Assembly (NCBI GenBank): GCA_002421985.1
Contig: DISF01000106.1
Span: forward strand, 15,857-42,519
From: Roseovarius sp. UBA6217
Lineage (GTDB): Bacteria; Pseudomonadota; Alphaproteobacteria; Rhodobacterales; Rhodobacteraceae
DNA: 26,663 nt
Reading direction: 5' to 3'
Below the pieces are notes generated by a model. It was not told the DNA's origin. It saw only the letters and a program-made list of their open reading frames with translations, and did no database searches. How positions within the stretch are numbered: position 1 is the first letter of the stretch; every line of letters begins with the position of its first letter. Both the position numbers and the translations under genes were made by a program. Below, one piece after another: positions 7,678 to 15,560 of the stretch.

Positions 7678-8124
7678 TCAGCTATCGTTTGGCTCGACAT
7701 AGACGCCCTGTTCCTTGAGCGCGTCCACGACCTCCCTGGGCATGTATTCCTCGTCATGCTTGGCCAGGATTTCGGAGGCCACGAACACCCCGTCGCGCAG
7801 CGAGCCGGTGCCGACCATGCCCTGATTCTCGGCAAAGAGATCGGGCAGGATGCCGGTAAAGGTGACCGGCACCGAGGCCCCGCCATCGGTGACGCTGAAA
7901 CGCACGGTCTCGCCCTCGCCCCGGCGAATGCTGCCCTCTTCGACCAGCCCGCCGATCCGGAAAACTTCCGTGGGTGCGGGCGGCTCGGCCACGATCTGGC
8001 TGGGCGAGCGGAAGAAATTGATCCCGTCGCGCATTCCGTAACCAATGAGCGCGGTCGCCGCGATCAGAGCGATGACCGTGATGGCGACAACGTGAACGCG
8101 GCGTTTTTTCTTGAGGGTTTTCAT
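7678..8124 (-). CDS. ccmE: Periplasmic haem chaperone CcmE
   Basis: CcmE binds haem covalently in the periplasm and passes it to CcmF. The 148-residue protein has a basic N-terminus (MKTLKKKRRVH), one signal anchor (about 11-30), a beta-barrel domain, and the haem-attachment motif LAKHDEEYMP with His123 and Tyr127. Length and motif agree with the family. ATG 8124 was preferred over an upstream in-frame TTG (8139), because GGTGGAG stands at proper distance before it. The gene begins 15 bases after argC, so it is probably transcribed with murI and argC. It is separated from ccmF by the endolysin and holin genes. Confidence 0.96.
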   Translation of the reverse strand: MKTLKKKRRVHVVAITVIALIAATALIGYGMRDGINFFRSPSQIVAEPPAPTEVFRIGGLVEEGSIRRGEGETVRFSVTDGGASVPVTFTGILPDLFAENQGMVGTGSLRDGVFVASEILAKHDEEYMPREVVDALKEQGVYVEPNDS

Positions 8125-8139
8125 GGGCTCCACCCGCAA

Positions 8140-9168
8140 TCAGGGAAAGACCGGGGCCAGCATCAGGCCGCTTGTCTCCGTCAGAGATAACATCAGGTTG
8201 GCGTTTTGCAATGCCTGCCCGCTGCTACCTTTTGTCAGGTTGTCGAGCGCCGCGATGACGATGACGCGCCCCGCGCGCCGGTCCGCCACCACGCCGATAT
8301 GGCAGAAATTGCTGCCGCGAATATGGCGCGTGCTCGGGGTCTCACCCATGGGCAAGGTAATGAGGAACGGCTCGTCGGCATAGGCAGCCGCCAGCGTCTC
8401 GTGAACCTCCTGCGCCTCGCCGCGCAGATAGGCGGTGGCAAGGATGCCGCGATTGGCCGGAATGAGATGGGGCGTGAACTGAATCTCCACCGGGCGACCG
8501 GCGACGCGCGAGAATTCCTGATCGAATTCCCCCAGATGGCGATGCGTGCCGCCCACGGAATAGGCGTGATAGCCCTCGGACAATTCGGCATGGAGCAGGT
8601 TTTCCTTGAGGCTGCGCCCCGCCCCCGACACGCCGCATTTCAGATCGAGGATGATCTCGTCCAGATCAATCACCCCCGCCGCGATCAGCGGCCGCAGGAT
8701 ATATTGCCCCGTGGCCGCGTTGCACCCCGTCCCCGCCACCAGCCGCGCGGCGGCGATCTCGTCGCGGTAGAACTCGGTCAGGCCGTAAACGGCCTCGCCC
8801 TGCAATTCCGGGGCGGCATGGGGGGTGCCATACCATTTCTCATAGGCCGCCGGATCGCGCAGCCGGAAATCGGCCGACAGGTCCACAATGCGCAAATCGC
8901 GCGGCAGGCTTGCGATCACCTCCTGGCTGGTCTTGTGCGGCAGGGCGCAAAAACACAGGTCGATGCCGGTGAAATCAATCTCCTCGATCTTCACAAGATC
9001 GGGCAGGTCGAGATGGCGCAGATGCGGAAACACCTCCCCCATGCTTTGCCCCGCCCTGGAATTGGCAGCAAGCGCGGCAATCTCCATCGACGGATGGGTG
9101 GCGATCAGGCGGACAAGCTCGGCCCCGGTATAGCCCGAGGCCCCGAGAATGGCAATTTTATGGGTCAT
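8140..9168 (-). CDS. argC: N-acetyl-gamma-glutamyl-phosphate reductase
   Basis: ArgC makes N-acetylglutamate semialdehyde with NADPH, the third step of arginine synthesis. The 342-residue protein starts with the NADP-binding LGASGYTGAEL (8-18), has the active cysteine Cys149 in GTGCNAATGQY, the KCGVSGAGR segment, and ends with STRHIRGSNFCHIG and DNLTKGSSGQALQN. It is full length for the long type of ArgC. It lies 30 bases downstream of murI and 15 bases upstream of ccmE, all on the minus strand. The other arginine genes of the window, argF and argD, are 8 kb away, so the pathway is not a single operon here. Confidence 0.97.
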   Translation of the reverse strand: MTHKIAILGASGYTGAELVRLIATHPSMEIAALAANSRAGQSMGEVFPHLRHLDLPDLVKIEEIDFTGIDLCFCALPHKTSQEVIASLPRDLRIVDLSADFRLRDPAAYEKWYGTPHAAPELQGEAVYGLTEFYRDEIAAARLVAGTGCNAATGQYILRPLIAAGVIDLDEIILDLKCGVSGAGRSLKENLLHAELSEGYHAYSVGGTHRHLGEFDQEFSRVAGRPVEIQFTPHLIPANRGILATAYLRGEAQEVHETLAAAYADEPFLITLPMGETPSTRHIRGSNFCHIGVVADRRAGRVIVIAALDNLTKGSSGQALQNANLMLSLTETSGLMLAPVFP

Positions 9169-9198
9169 TTTGTCCTCGCAGAGGATGGTTTGTCAGGG

Positions 9199-10011
9199 TC
9201 AGGCGGGCCGGAATGTGATCTGTCGTCGCAGAAATTGCGTCGCGCGGGATGACACGCGCTTGGGATCGCCCGTGGTGAGAAACATCGACTCAGTGCCCGC
9301 GCCCACCTTTTCGGGGCGACGGGCGAGGTAATCGGCAAGGCTCGCCGCCACGAGGGTGGGTTGCGAATAAACCGTCACCCCGGGGCCGAGCGCGTCGCGA
9401 AACACATCTTCCACAAGCGGATAATGGGTGCAGCCCAGCACCGCCGCGTCGGGGTGCGGCATCTTGCGTTTGAGCGCATCGACATGGCTACGCACCAGCG
9501 CCTCGGCGAGGATCATGTCGCCCTCCTCGATCGCATCAACGACGCCACCGCAGGCCTGCGCCTCGACATCGACGCCGATGGCGCGAAAGGCCAACTCGCG
9601 CTGAAACGCGCGGCTTGCCACCGTGGCGGGGGTGGCGAAAAGCGCCACGTTCTTCACCGCCACTTCGCGCGGGGGGGAATTGTCGCCCCATTGCCGCTCG
9701 GTCAGGGCCTCGATCAGCGGCACAAACACGCCCAGCACGCGCTTGCCCTCGGGCACCCAGGCCTCCTGCATCCGGCGCAGGGCGGCGGCGCTTGCGGTGT
9801 TGCAGGCGAGGATCACCAGATCGCAGCCCGCCTCAAACAGGCGCGATACCGAGGCCGTGGTAAGATCATAAATATCATCCGCATCGCGCACCCCGTAAGG
9901 CGCGTGCGCATTGTCGCCAAGATAGACAAACGGCACCTCGGGCAGGCGTTTGCTCACCGCATCCCAGACCGTCAGGCCACCCAGCCCGCTATCGAAAATC
10001 CCAACCGCCAT
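9199..10011 (-). CDS. murI: Glutamate racemase
   Basis: MurI interconverts L- and D-glutamate to supply D-Glu for peptidoglycan. The 270-residue protein has GIFDSGLGGLTV (4-15), YLGDNAHAPYG (30-40), the first catalytic cysteine in ILACNTAS (Cys70) and the second in LGCTHYPLV (Cys194). All expected catalytic parts are present. ATG 10011 is preceded by GGGTGG. The gene starts 18 bases after the stop of the acyltransferase pseudogene. That gene, when intact, was probably the first cistron of the operon, so murI may now rely on another promoter. Confidence 0.97.
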   Translation of the reverse strand: MAVGIFDSGLGGLTVWDAVSKRLPEVPFVYLGDNAHAPYGVRDADDIYDLTTASVSRLFEAGCDLVILACNTASAAALRRMQEAWVPEGKRVLGVFVPLIEALTERQWGDNSPPREVAVKNVALFATPATVASRAFQRELAFRAIGVDVEAQACGGVVDAIEEGDMILAEALVRSHVDALKRKMPHPDAAVLGCTHYPLVEDVFRDALGPGVTVYSQPTLVAASLADYLARRPEKVGAGTESMFLTTGDPKRVSSRATQFLRRQITFRPA

Positions 10012-10452
10012 GAGGCCACCCGTGCGAAATCAGTCGAATTCGAACCCGATCTCGGAGGCCGCGACCGGATTTGGCGACAACTGATACGTCCTTTGCCGCA
10101 GGAAGGCCATGAGGGATTTCGTATCACTGGTGAACCGACCCAGATCGGCGCGCGGGATCGGCGCGCCGATGGTCACACGCACGGGCGTATCCAGCCGCTT
10201 GCGGAATTCCTTGAGCAAAAGCCCCATCCGCAACTCCACTTGCAGGTGGCTGGCAAGCTGAAAGAGGCGGCTTGTGTGCCCGTCGAAATAGACCGGCAGG
10301 ATCACCCGTTCCAGATCGGGGGCGCGGCGGAATATCTGATGCGCGAGGATGCGGAAATCGCCGCGCGTGCGGCCGAAGATGTGCCCCATCATCAGCCCGT
10401 CGAGAATGCCGTCGTGTCCGGCACCTGACAGATGTTGCCCAACGATGATCCG

Positions 10453-10475
10453 GCCTGCCGTGCGGTGCGGCAGGC
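10453..10475. repeat. 8-bp perfect hairpin inside the pseudogene gap
   Basis: GCCTGCCG (10453-10460) and CGGCAGGC (10468-10475) pair perfectly around a seven-base loop. It lies in the non-homologous stretch between the two acyltransferase fragments. No U-run follows on either strand, so it is not an intrinsic terminator. Confidence 0.6.
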
Positions 10476-10510
10476 GTCGTGACTGGCCTGTTGCTGACGT
10501 TGAAGTATTC

Positions 10511-10553
10511 CCCCGCGCGGAATCAAGGCGCGCTTGCGCGCCGCCGCGCAGCG
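10511..10553 (+). repeat. Dispersed hairpin repeat, copy 2
   Basis: CCCCGCGCGGAATCAAGG is followed by the hairpin GGCGCGC-TT-GCGCGCC (10527-10542) and CGCCGCGCAGCG. It is nearly identical to the copies at 22069 and 26620. It lies between the two acyltransferase pieces, so it arrived with or after the event that broke the gene. Confidence 0.85.
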
Positions 10554-10664
10554 CATCATATCGAATGACCGCTACAGGCCATGAGCGTTCCCCTGCGCCA
10601 CCTCGTGCTCATAGCCCGCCGCGCGCTTGATAAGGCCGATGCCGCCCGTGAGGGCCTCCATCGT

Positions 10665-10699
10665 GCTGGTCTGCCCGCCCTTGGTCTGGGCAGACCAGC
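10665..10699. repeat. Perfect 12-bp palindrome with 11-base loop in the acyltransferase remnant
   Basis: GCTGGTCTGCCC (10665-10676) is the exact reverse complement of GGGCAGACCAGC (10688-10699). It lies within piece A of the pseudogene, where the coding text reads WSAQT-KGG-QTST. The second arm replaces residues that I recall as RAVIRAME-like in intact homologues, as if one arm had been copied from the other. Confidence 0.7.
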
Positions 10700-10817
10700 A
10701 ATAGCTGATGTCGCGGGCGATGTGGCGATCCTGGCGCATATGGCTCTCTGACTGAGTCGCGCGCGTGCTGCGGTTATGCGACGGTCATGACCGGATCGCT
10801 CAACGGTTTGATGGCGC

Positions 10818-13800
10818 TCACTCAGCCGCCCGCGCCATATCGCCGCCGCCCGAGCGGATCACCGCCAGCAACTCCTCGCGCCGCTTTTCCGCCTTGGCGG
10901 CATTGGCCTGCTTGACCGGGCCAAAGCCGCGGATGGACAGCGGCAGCAGCGCCAGCGCAATCACCGCATCGCGCGTCTGCGGCGTGAGTTTGGCCAGCAC
11001 CTCGGCCATATCGGCCTCGTATTGGGCGATGAGCGCGCGCTCCATCCGCCGCTCTTCGGTCCGTCCGAACGGATCGAGCACCGTGCCGCGCAACCCCTTG
11101 AGCCGCGCCAGAAGCCGGAAGCCACGCAACATGCCGGGGCCGAATTCGCGCTTTTGCGGGCGGCCATCGGGGCCGGTTTTCGACAGGATCGGCGGGGCGA
11201 GGTGGAATTTCATCCTGAAATCGCCACCGAACTCGGCGCGCGCCTTCGCTTCCGTCTCCAGATGCAGCCGCGCCACCTCGTATTCATCCTTGTAGGCCAG
11301 AAGCTTGTGATAGCCCTGCGCCACGGCCTCCTTGACGCCCTCATCGCTCACGCTGTCCACCAGCTTGCGATAGCGTTTCGCCAGCCGCTTGCCCTGATAT
11401 TTCACAAGGTGACCCGAGCGATAGGCGATCCGTTCTTCCAGCGTTTTCGGCTTCTCCACCAAATTGGGCGTTACCAGCCGCGCCGCGGCCTGCGGGTCAT
11501 GCGCCGCCCAGCGCCCCACCTCGAAGGCGCGCAGATTCGTCTCCACCGCCGCGCCGTTGAGGCGGATGGCCTGCGCGATCGCCTCATGGCTCAGGGGCAC
11601 AAGGCCCCGCTGCCAGGCCGCACCAAAGACCATCATATTGGAATAGATCGAATCGCCCATCGCCACGCGCGCCAGCTCTGATGCGTCGAAAAGCTGCACA
11701 TCCTCGCGCAACCGCGCCTGAAGCGCCAGCGTCAGACGCTCGGCGGGCAGGCGGAAGTCGGTATTGCGGGTGAACTCGCCGGTGATGATCTCGTGGCTGT
11801 TGACCACCGCCCCGGTGCGCCCCGCCCGCGTCAGGCCCAGCGTCTTGGCACCCGCGCTCACCACCAGATCGCCGCCGATGAGCGCATCGGCCTCGCCGGT
11901 GGCCACGCGGATCGCGCTGATTTCCTCGGGGCTGTTGGCGATGCGGCAATGGATATGCACCGCGCCTCCCTTTTGCGCGAGCCCGGCCATTTCCATCATG
12001 CCGGCCCCCTTGCCATCAAGCTGCGCCGCCTGTGCAAGAATCGCGCCGATGGTCACAACCCCGGTGCCGCCCACACCGGTGATGACCACGTTATGCGTGC
12101 CCTTGATTTCGGGCAAGGTCGGCGCGGGCAGATCGGGCAACGCCAGATCGGCGCTCGCCTCCTTGCGGATTTTCGCGCCCTCCAGCGTCACGAAAGAGGG
12201 GCAAAACCCCTTGAGGCAGGAGAAATCCTTGTTGCAGCTTGACTGATCAATGGCGCGCTTGCGCCCCAGTTCCGTCTCTACCGGCACGATCGAGACGCAA
12301 TTGGATTGCACCCCGCAATCGCCGCATCCCTCGCAGACATCGGTGTTGATGAACACGCGACGATCCGGGTCGGGGAATTTGCCGCGCTTGCGGCGGCGGC
12401 GCTTTTCGGCGGCGCAGGTCTGGATATAGAGGATGACGCTCACGCCCTCGATCTGCGCGCAGCGCTCCTGCACGCGGGGCAGGTCGGCGCGCTCGGAAAA
12501 CTCCAGACCGGCGGGGAAGCCCTCGCGCGCCACCTCTTCCTTCTCGTCATGGACCACAAAGATATGTTGCACCCCCATCGCGCGCAATTCCTGCGCGATG
12601 CGCTGCGGGCTGAGGCCGCCCTCATTGGGCTGACCGCCGGTCATGGCCACGGCGTCGTTATAGAGGATCTTGTAGGTTATCGTGGCTTTCGCCGCCAATG
12701 CGGCACGAATGGCAAGGATGCCCGAGTGATTATAGGTGCCGTCACCAAGGTTCTGGAACACATGCTTGCGCTTTGAGAACGGTGCCTCGCCGATCCAGTT
12801 CGCGCCCTCGCCGCCCATATGGGTGTAGCCAGAGGTCTCGCGGTCCATCCACAGCGCCATGATATGACAGCCGATCCCGGCATAGGCGCGGCTGCCCTCG
12901 GGCAGCTTGGTCGAGGTGTTGTGCGGACAGCCAGAGCAGAAATAGGGCAGTCGCGCGGCGATCTCCTCGGCATTGTCGGCCTTCTTGGCCTCGTTGATCT
13001 CGGCCAGCCCGGCCTTGATCCGGTCGGTGCCGCGCCCCTCCTCGATCAGGATTTCGCCCAGCTTTTCCGCGATCCACACCGGATCGAGCGCATAGCGCGT
13101 CGGGAAAAGCTCTTCGCGGTGCATCCCCCCTGCCCCGCCTTTGTACCAGCCATAGACGCGGCGGCCGCGGCGGTCGTCGAAAATCGCCTCCTTGATCTGC
13201 ACCTCGATCAGCTTGCGCTTTTCCTCGACCACCACGATCAGCTCCAGCCCCTCGGCCCAGTCGTGAAAGCCCTTCATATCCATCGGGAAGGTCTGGCCCA
13301 CCTTGTAGGTGGTGATCCCAAGCCGCGCGCACTCGGCCTCGTCAATCCCCAGAAGCGAGAGCGCATGAACCAGATCCAGCCAGTTCTTGCCCGCCGCCAC
13401 GAACCCGATCTTGGCGCCTGCCTTGCCATGCATCCGCTTGTCCATGCGGTTGGCATGGCTGAACGCCTCGGCCGCAAAGCGCTTGTGGTCGATCATCCGC
13501 TCCTCTTGCGCGATCCAGTGATCGTTCAGACGGATATTGAGGCCCCCCTCGGGCATCGCGAACTCGGGCAGCACGAAGTGCGTCCGGTCGGGGCGGCCAT
13601 CGACGACGCTTGTCACCTCCACCGTGTCCTTCATCGTCTTGAGTCCCACCCAGACCCCCGCGAAGCGCGACAGCGCAAAGCCGTAAAGCCCGAAGTCAAG
13701 GATTTCCTGAACGCCCGCGGGCGACAGCACCGGCATATAGGCATCCACCAGCGCCCAGTCGGATTGGTGACACACGGTCGAGGATTCCCCGGTGTGGTCA

Positions 13801-14237
13801 TCGCCCATCGCCATGAGCACCCCCCCGTAGGGCGAGGTGCCCGCCATATTGGCGTGGCGCATCACGTCGCCAGAGCGGTCCACCCCCGGCCCCTTGCCAT
13901 ACCACAGGCCGAAAACGCCGTCATGCGTCCCCTCGCCGCGCAATTCCGCCTGCTGCGTGCCCCAAAGCGCGGTGGCGGCCAGATCCTCGTTCAGACCTTC
14001 CTGAAAGCGGATGTCATTGGCGGTCAGCACCTTTTCGGCGCGCCGCATCTGCAAATCCACCGCCCCCAGAGGCGAGCCCCGATAGCCCGTAACATAGCCT
14101 GCGGTATTGAGCCCCGCCGCACGGTCGCGCGCCTTCTGCATCAGCATCAGGCGCACCAGCGCCTGCGTGCCATTCAACAGGACAGGCGATTTCTCCAGAT
14201 CGAAGCGGTCGTTGAGCGAAACCTTCTGCGTGGTCAT
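10818..14237 (-). CDS. Fused indolepyruvate ferredoxin oxidoreductase (IorA-IorB type)
   Basis: This enzyme oxidatively decarboxylates arylpyruvates (from aromatic amino acid transamination) to aryl-acetyl-CoA, using thiamine diphosphate and iron-sulphur clusters. The single 1139-residue chain contains: N-terminal pyrimidine-binding domain (GYVTGYRGSPLGAVD near 30-45); TPP-binding domain (GEGANWIGEAPF, then NDAVAMTGGQPNEGG); a cysteine-rich ferredoxin-like part near 625-680 (CEGCGDCGVQSNC, SCLKGFCPSF); and the gamma-type domain from about 715 (VITGVGGTGVVTIG). A C-terminal extension follows. Archaea split these parts over two genes; fusion is usual in proteobacteria. I chose ATG 14237 (MTTQKVSLND), with GGGAGG six bases upstream. 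It is divergent from a LysR gene. Confidence 0.93.
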   Translation of the reverse strand: MTTQKVSLNDRFDLEKSPVLLNGTQALVRLMLMQKARDRAAGLNTAGYVTGYRGSPLGAVDLQMRRAEKVLTANDIRFQEGLNEDLAATALWGTQQAELRGEGTHDGVFGLWYGKGPGVDRSGDVMRHANMAGTSPYGGVLMAMGDDHTGESSTVCHQSDWALVDAYMPVLSPAGVQEILDFGLYGFALSRFAGVWVGLKTMKDTVEVTSVVDGRPDRTHFVLPEFAMPEGGLNIRLNDHWIAQEERMIDHKRFAAEAFSHANRMDKRMHGKAGAKIGFVAAGKNWLDLVHALSLLGIDEAECARLGITTYKVGQTFPMDMKGFHDWAEGLELIVVVEEKRKLIEVQIKEAIFDDRRGRRVYGWYKGGAGGMHREELFPTRYALDPVWIAEKLGEILIEEGRGTDRIKAGLAEINEAKKADNAEEIAARLPYFCSGCPHNTSTKLPEGSRAYAGIGCHIMALWMDRETSGYTHMGGEGANWIGEAPFSKRKHVFQNLGDGTYNHSGILAIRAALAAKATITYKILYNDAVAMTGGQPNEGGLSPQRIAQELRAMGVQHIFVVHDEKEEVAREGFPAGLEFSERADLPRVQERCAQIEGVSVILYIQTCAAEKRRRRKRGKFPDPDRRVFINTDVCEGCGDCGVQSNCVSIVPVETELGRKRAIDQSSCNKDFSCLKGFCPSFVTLEGAKIRKEASADLALPDLPAPTLPEIKGTHNVVITGVGGTGVVTIGAILAQAAQLDGKGAGMMEMAGLAQKGGAVHIHCRIANSPEEISAIRVATGEADALIGGDLVVSAGAKTLGLTRAGRTGAVVNSHEIITGEFTRNTDFRLPAERLTLALQARLREDVQLFDASELARVAMGDSIYSNMMVFGAAWQRGLVPLSHEAIAQAIRLNGAAVETNLRAFEVGRWAAHDPQAAARLVTPNLVEKPKTLEERIAYRSGHLVKYQGKRLAKRYRKLVDSVSDEGVKEAVAQGYHKLLAYKDEYEVARLHLETEAKARAEFGGDFRMKFHLAPPILSKTGPDGRPQKREFGPGMLRGFRLLARLKGLRGTVLDPFGRTEERRMERALIAQYEADMAEVLAKLTPQTRDAVIALALLPLSIRGFGPVKQANAAKAEKRREELLAVIRSGGGDMARAAE

Positions 14238-14268
14238 GTCGTGCCTCCCTTTCTGAGAGCCGTGCCTC

Positions 14269-14302
14269 AGTATACACCAATAATAGGTCATAATTTGTGA
14301 CC
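14269..14302. promoter_or_regulatory. LysR-type operator and promoter of the indolepyruvate oxidoreductase gene
   Basis: GGTCA (14286-14290) and TGACC (14298-14302) form a perfect palindrome with a seven-base AT-rich centre. Within it T14288 to A14300 is the T-N11-A pattern bound by LysR proteins. On the minus strand TATACT (14274-14269) fits a -10 element and has no good -35, so the box would cover the -35 position, as in activator-dependent promoters. The gap between the two divergent genes (14238-14404) is clearly AT-rich compared with its surroundings. Confidence 0.6.
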
Positions 14303-14404
14303 CATAAAGCAGAATTTTGAAAAAAGATCGTGCTCTTGCTATCGCCGCGACACGATTTTCTGCTATTGCGTCAAAGGCACTGATGCTTTTCGAAAGACAT
14401 GCGT

Positions 14405-15298
14405 ATGGACTGGGACAAGCTCAGAATATTTCACGCGGTGGCCGATGCGGGTAGTCTCACCCATGCCGGAGACCTGCTTCACCTGTCGCAATCGGCCGTG
14501 TCGCGGCAGGTGCGTGCGCTTGAGGAAACACTCAACGCGACGCTGTTTCACCGCCATGCGCGGGGGCTGATTCTCACCGAGCAGGGCGAATTGCTGTTCG
14601 ATGCCACCCGCGCCATGATGAAGCGCCTTGACGCCGCCACCGCGCGCATCCGCGACAGCGAGGAAGAGGTGTTCGGCGAATTGCGCGTCACCACCACCAC
14701 CGGTTTCGGCACGCTCTGGCTTGCCCCTCGCCTGACCAGGCTCTATGCGAAATACCCCGATCTCAAGATCGACCTGATGCTCGAGGAACGCGTGCTCGAC
14801 CTGCCGATGCGCGAGGCCGATGTGGCCATCCGCATGAAAGAGCCGTCACAGGCCGACCTGATCCGCAAGCGGCTGATGACGGTGCATATGTGTCTCTTTG
14901 CCACAGAATCCTATATCGCAACCCATGGCGCGCCGGTCACACAAGAGAGCCTTTCCGGCCACCGCCTGATCTGCCAGAGCCCGCGATCGGCGCAGGCCGG
15001 GGCTGCGGCAACCCTTGTCAACGAATTGATGACCAACGATATTTCTTCTCTGCTCACGGTCAACAACTATTTCGGCGTGCTTCAGGGCGTGCTCCACGAT
15101 CTTGGCATCGGGGTGCTGCCCGATTACCTTGCCCACGACTTTCCCCAATTGGTGCACGTCCTGCCCGATGTCACCTCGACCGCGGTGCCGGTGTTTCTCG
15201 CCTATCCCGAAGAGCTGCGCCAATCCAAGAGGGTCTCGGCCTTCCGCGATTTCATCCACGAGGAAATCATCGCCTACCGCCGCACGCTGCGCGACTGA
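14405..15298 (+). CDS. LysR family transcriptional regulator
   Basis: The 297-residue protein has an N-terminal winged helix-turn-helix (KLRIFHAVADAGSLTHAG, then LSQSAVSRQVRALE, residues 5-60), a linker helix, and a substrate-binding domain beginning at GELRVTTTTGFGTLWLAPRL. Size and order are standard. Two in-frame ATGs exist; I chose 14405 (MDWDKLRIFH) because GAAAG stands eight bases before it but only two before ATG 14399. It is divergent from the fused oxidoreductase and probably controls that gene and itself through the T-N11-A palindrome between them. The effector is unknown; an aromatic keto acid is a guess from context. Confidence 0.92.
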   Translation: MDWDKLRIFHAVADAGSLTHAGDLLHLSQSAVSRQVRALEETLNATLFHRHARGLILTEQGELLFDATRAMMKRLDAATARIRDSEEEVFGELRVTTTTGFGTLWLAPRLTRLYAKYPDLKIDLMLEERVLDLPMREADVAIRMKEPSQADLIRKRLMTVHMCLFATESYIATHGAPVTQESLSGHRLICQSPRSAQAGAAATLVNELMTNDISSLLTVNNYFGVLQGVLHDLGIGVLPDYLAHDFPQLVHVLPDVTSTAVPVFLAYPEELRQSKRVSAFRDFIHEEIIAYRRTLRD

Positions 15299-15406
15299 GG
15301 CACGACAGGCGGGACCACCGCGCCGCTGCCCACAAACCGCGCAGTCTGCGAACCAGTCATGCGCCCCGGTCATACCGGCCATGCTGCACCTGCGGCATTA
15401 TTCATC

Positions 15407-15435
15407 TTGATCGGTCGGGGTGACGCCATTATCTG
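15407..15435 (+). promoter_or_regulatory. Sigma-70 promoter of the small RNA candidate
   Basis: TTGATC (15407-15412) and TATCTG (15430-15435) are separated by exactly 17 bases, giving 4/6 and about 3/6 matches to the consensus. A start about seven bases downstream, near 15442, would open an untranslated transcript that ends at the terminator at 15521. It points away from the LysR stop (15298), so it is not needed for any coding gene. Confidence 0.5.
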
Positions 15436-15441
15436 CAATTT

Positions 15442-15521
15442 GTGAATGAGACGGGCGCGAGCCTGTTACTTTCATACCTCCCTGTTGGACTTTGGCCGAG
15501 CTTAGCGCTCGGCCTTTTTTT
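15442..15521 (+). ncRNA. Candidate small RNA with an exposed CCUCCC (anti-Shine-Dalgarno) motif
   Basis: About 80 nt lie between a sigma-70-like promoter and an intrinsic terminator, with no open frame worth calling. The predicted RNA has three parts. First, a 5' stem-loop ACGGGC-GCGA-GCCUGU (15451-15466) closed by a GNRA-type tetraloop. Second, an unpaired stretch containing CCUCCC (15477-15482). Third, the terminator stem (15494-15514) and U7. CCUCC motifs between a 5' hairpin and a terminator are known in alphaproteobacterial regulatory RNAs of the CcsR/'cuckoo' and alpha-r14 types; membership here is inference. A processed 3' end of the lysR message is an alternative, since lysR lies on the same strand 144 bases upstream. 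Confidence 0.65.
15494..15521 (+). terminator. Rho-independent terminator
   Basis: GGCCGAGC (15494-15501) pairs perfectly with GCTCGGCC (15507-15514) around a five-base loop, and seven T residues follow at 15515-15521. The T-run is only on the plus strand, so it ends plus-strand transcripts (the small RNA, and perhaps lysR read-through), not gnd, which converges from the other side. Confidence 0.9.
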
Positions 15522-15560
15522 ATGCTGCACGGTTTTCGCGCAGCGCTGCCCCGGCAGGTA

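Larger units (their letters stand above)
10030..10739 (-). pseudogene. Remnant of a lysophospholipid acyltransferase (PlsC-like) gene
   Basis: Two minus-strand pieces in different frames look like one broken gene. Piece A, ATG 10739 to TAG 10572 (55 codons, MRQDRHIARDISYCW... GLIKRAAGYEHEVAQG), matches my recollection of the N-terminus of the Rhodobacterales enzyme. Piece B runs from about 10425 to 10030 (GILDGLMMGHIF..., RGDFRILAHQ..., SRLFQLASHL..., ending IGFEFD). In piece B the text DLERVILP is joined directly to VYFDGHTSRLFQ. In intact homologues roughly 90-100 residues, including the FPGGT-type motif, lie between these. So a segment after residue 50 and the central catalytic part are both gone. 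The gap between pieces holds a hairpin and a dispersed repeat. A short real protein from piece B alone (120 residues) cannot be excluded, but it would lack the active site. Confidence 0.7.

Noticed and set aside
12819..14300. 493-codon plus-strand open frame antisense to the indolepyruvate oxidoreductase
   Set aside because: The His/Arg/Pro-rich text is typical of antisense frames; the opposite strand has clear family motifs throughout.
15365..15377. Small CCGGT-CAT-ACCGG hairpin as the lysR terminator
   Set aside because: Only five base pairs and no T-run; the terminator at 15494-15521 is much stronger.
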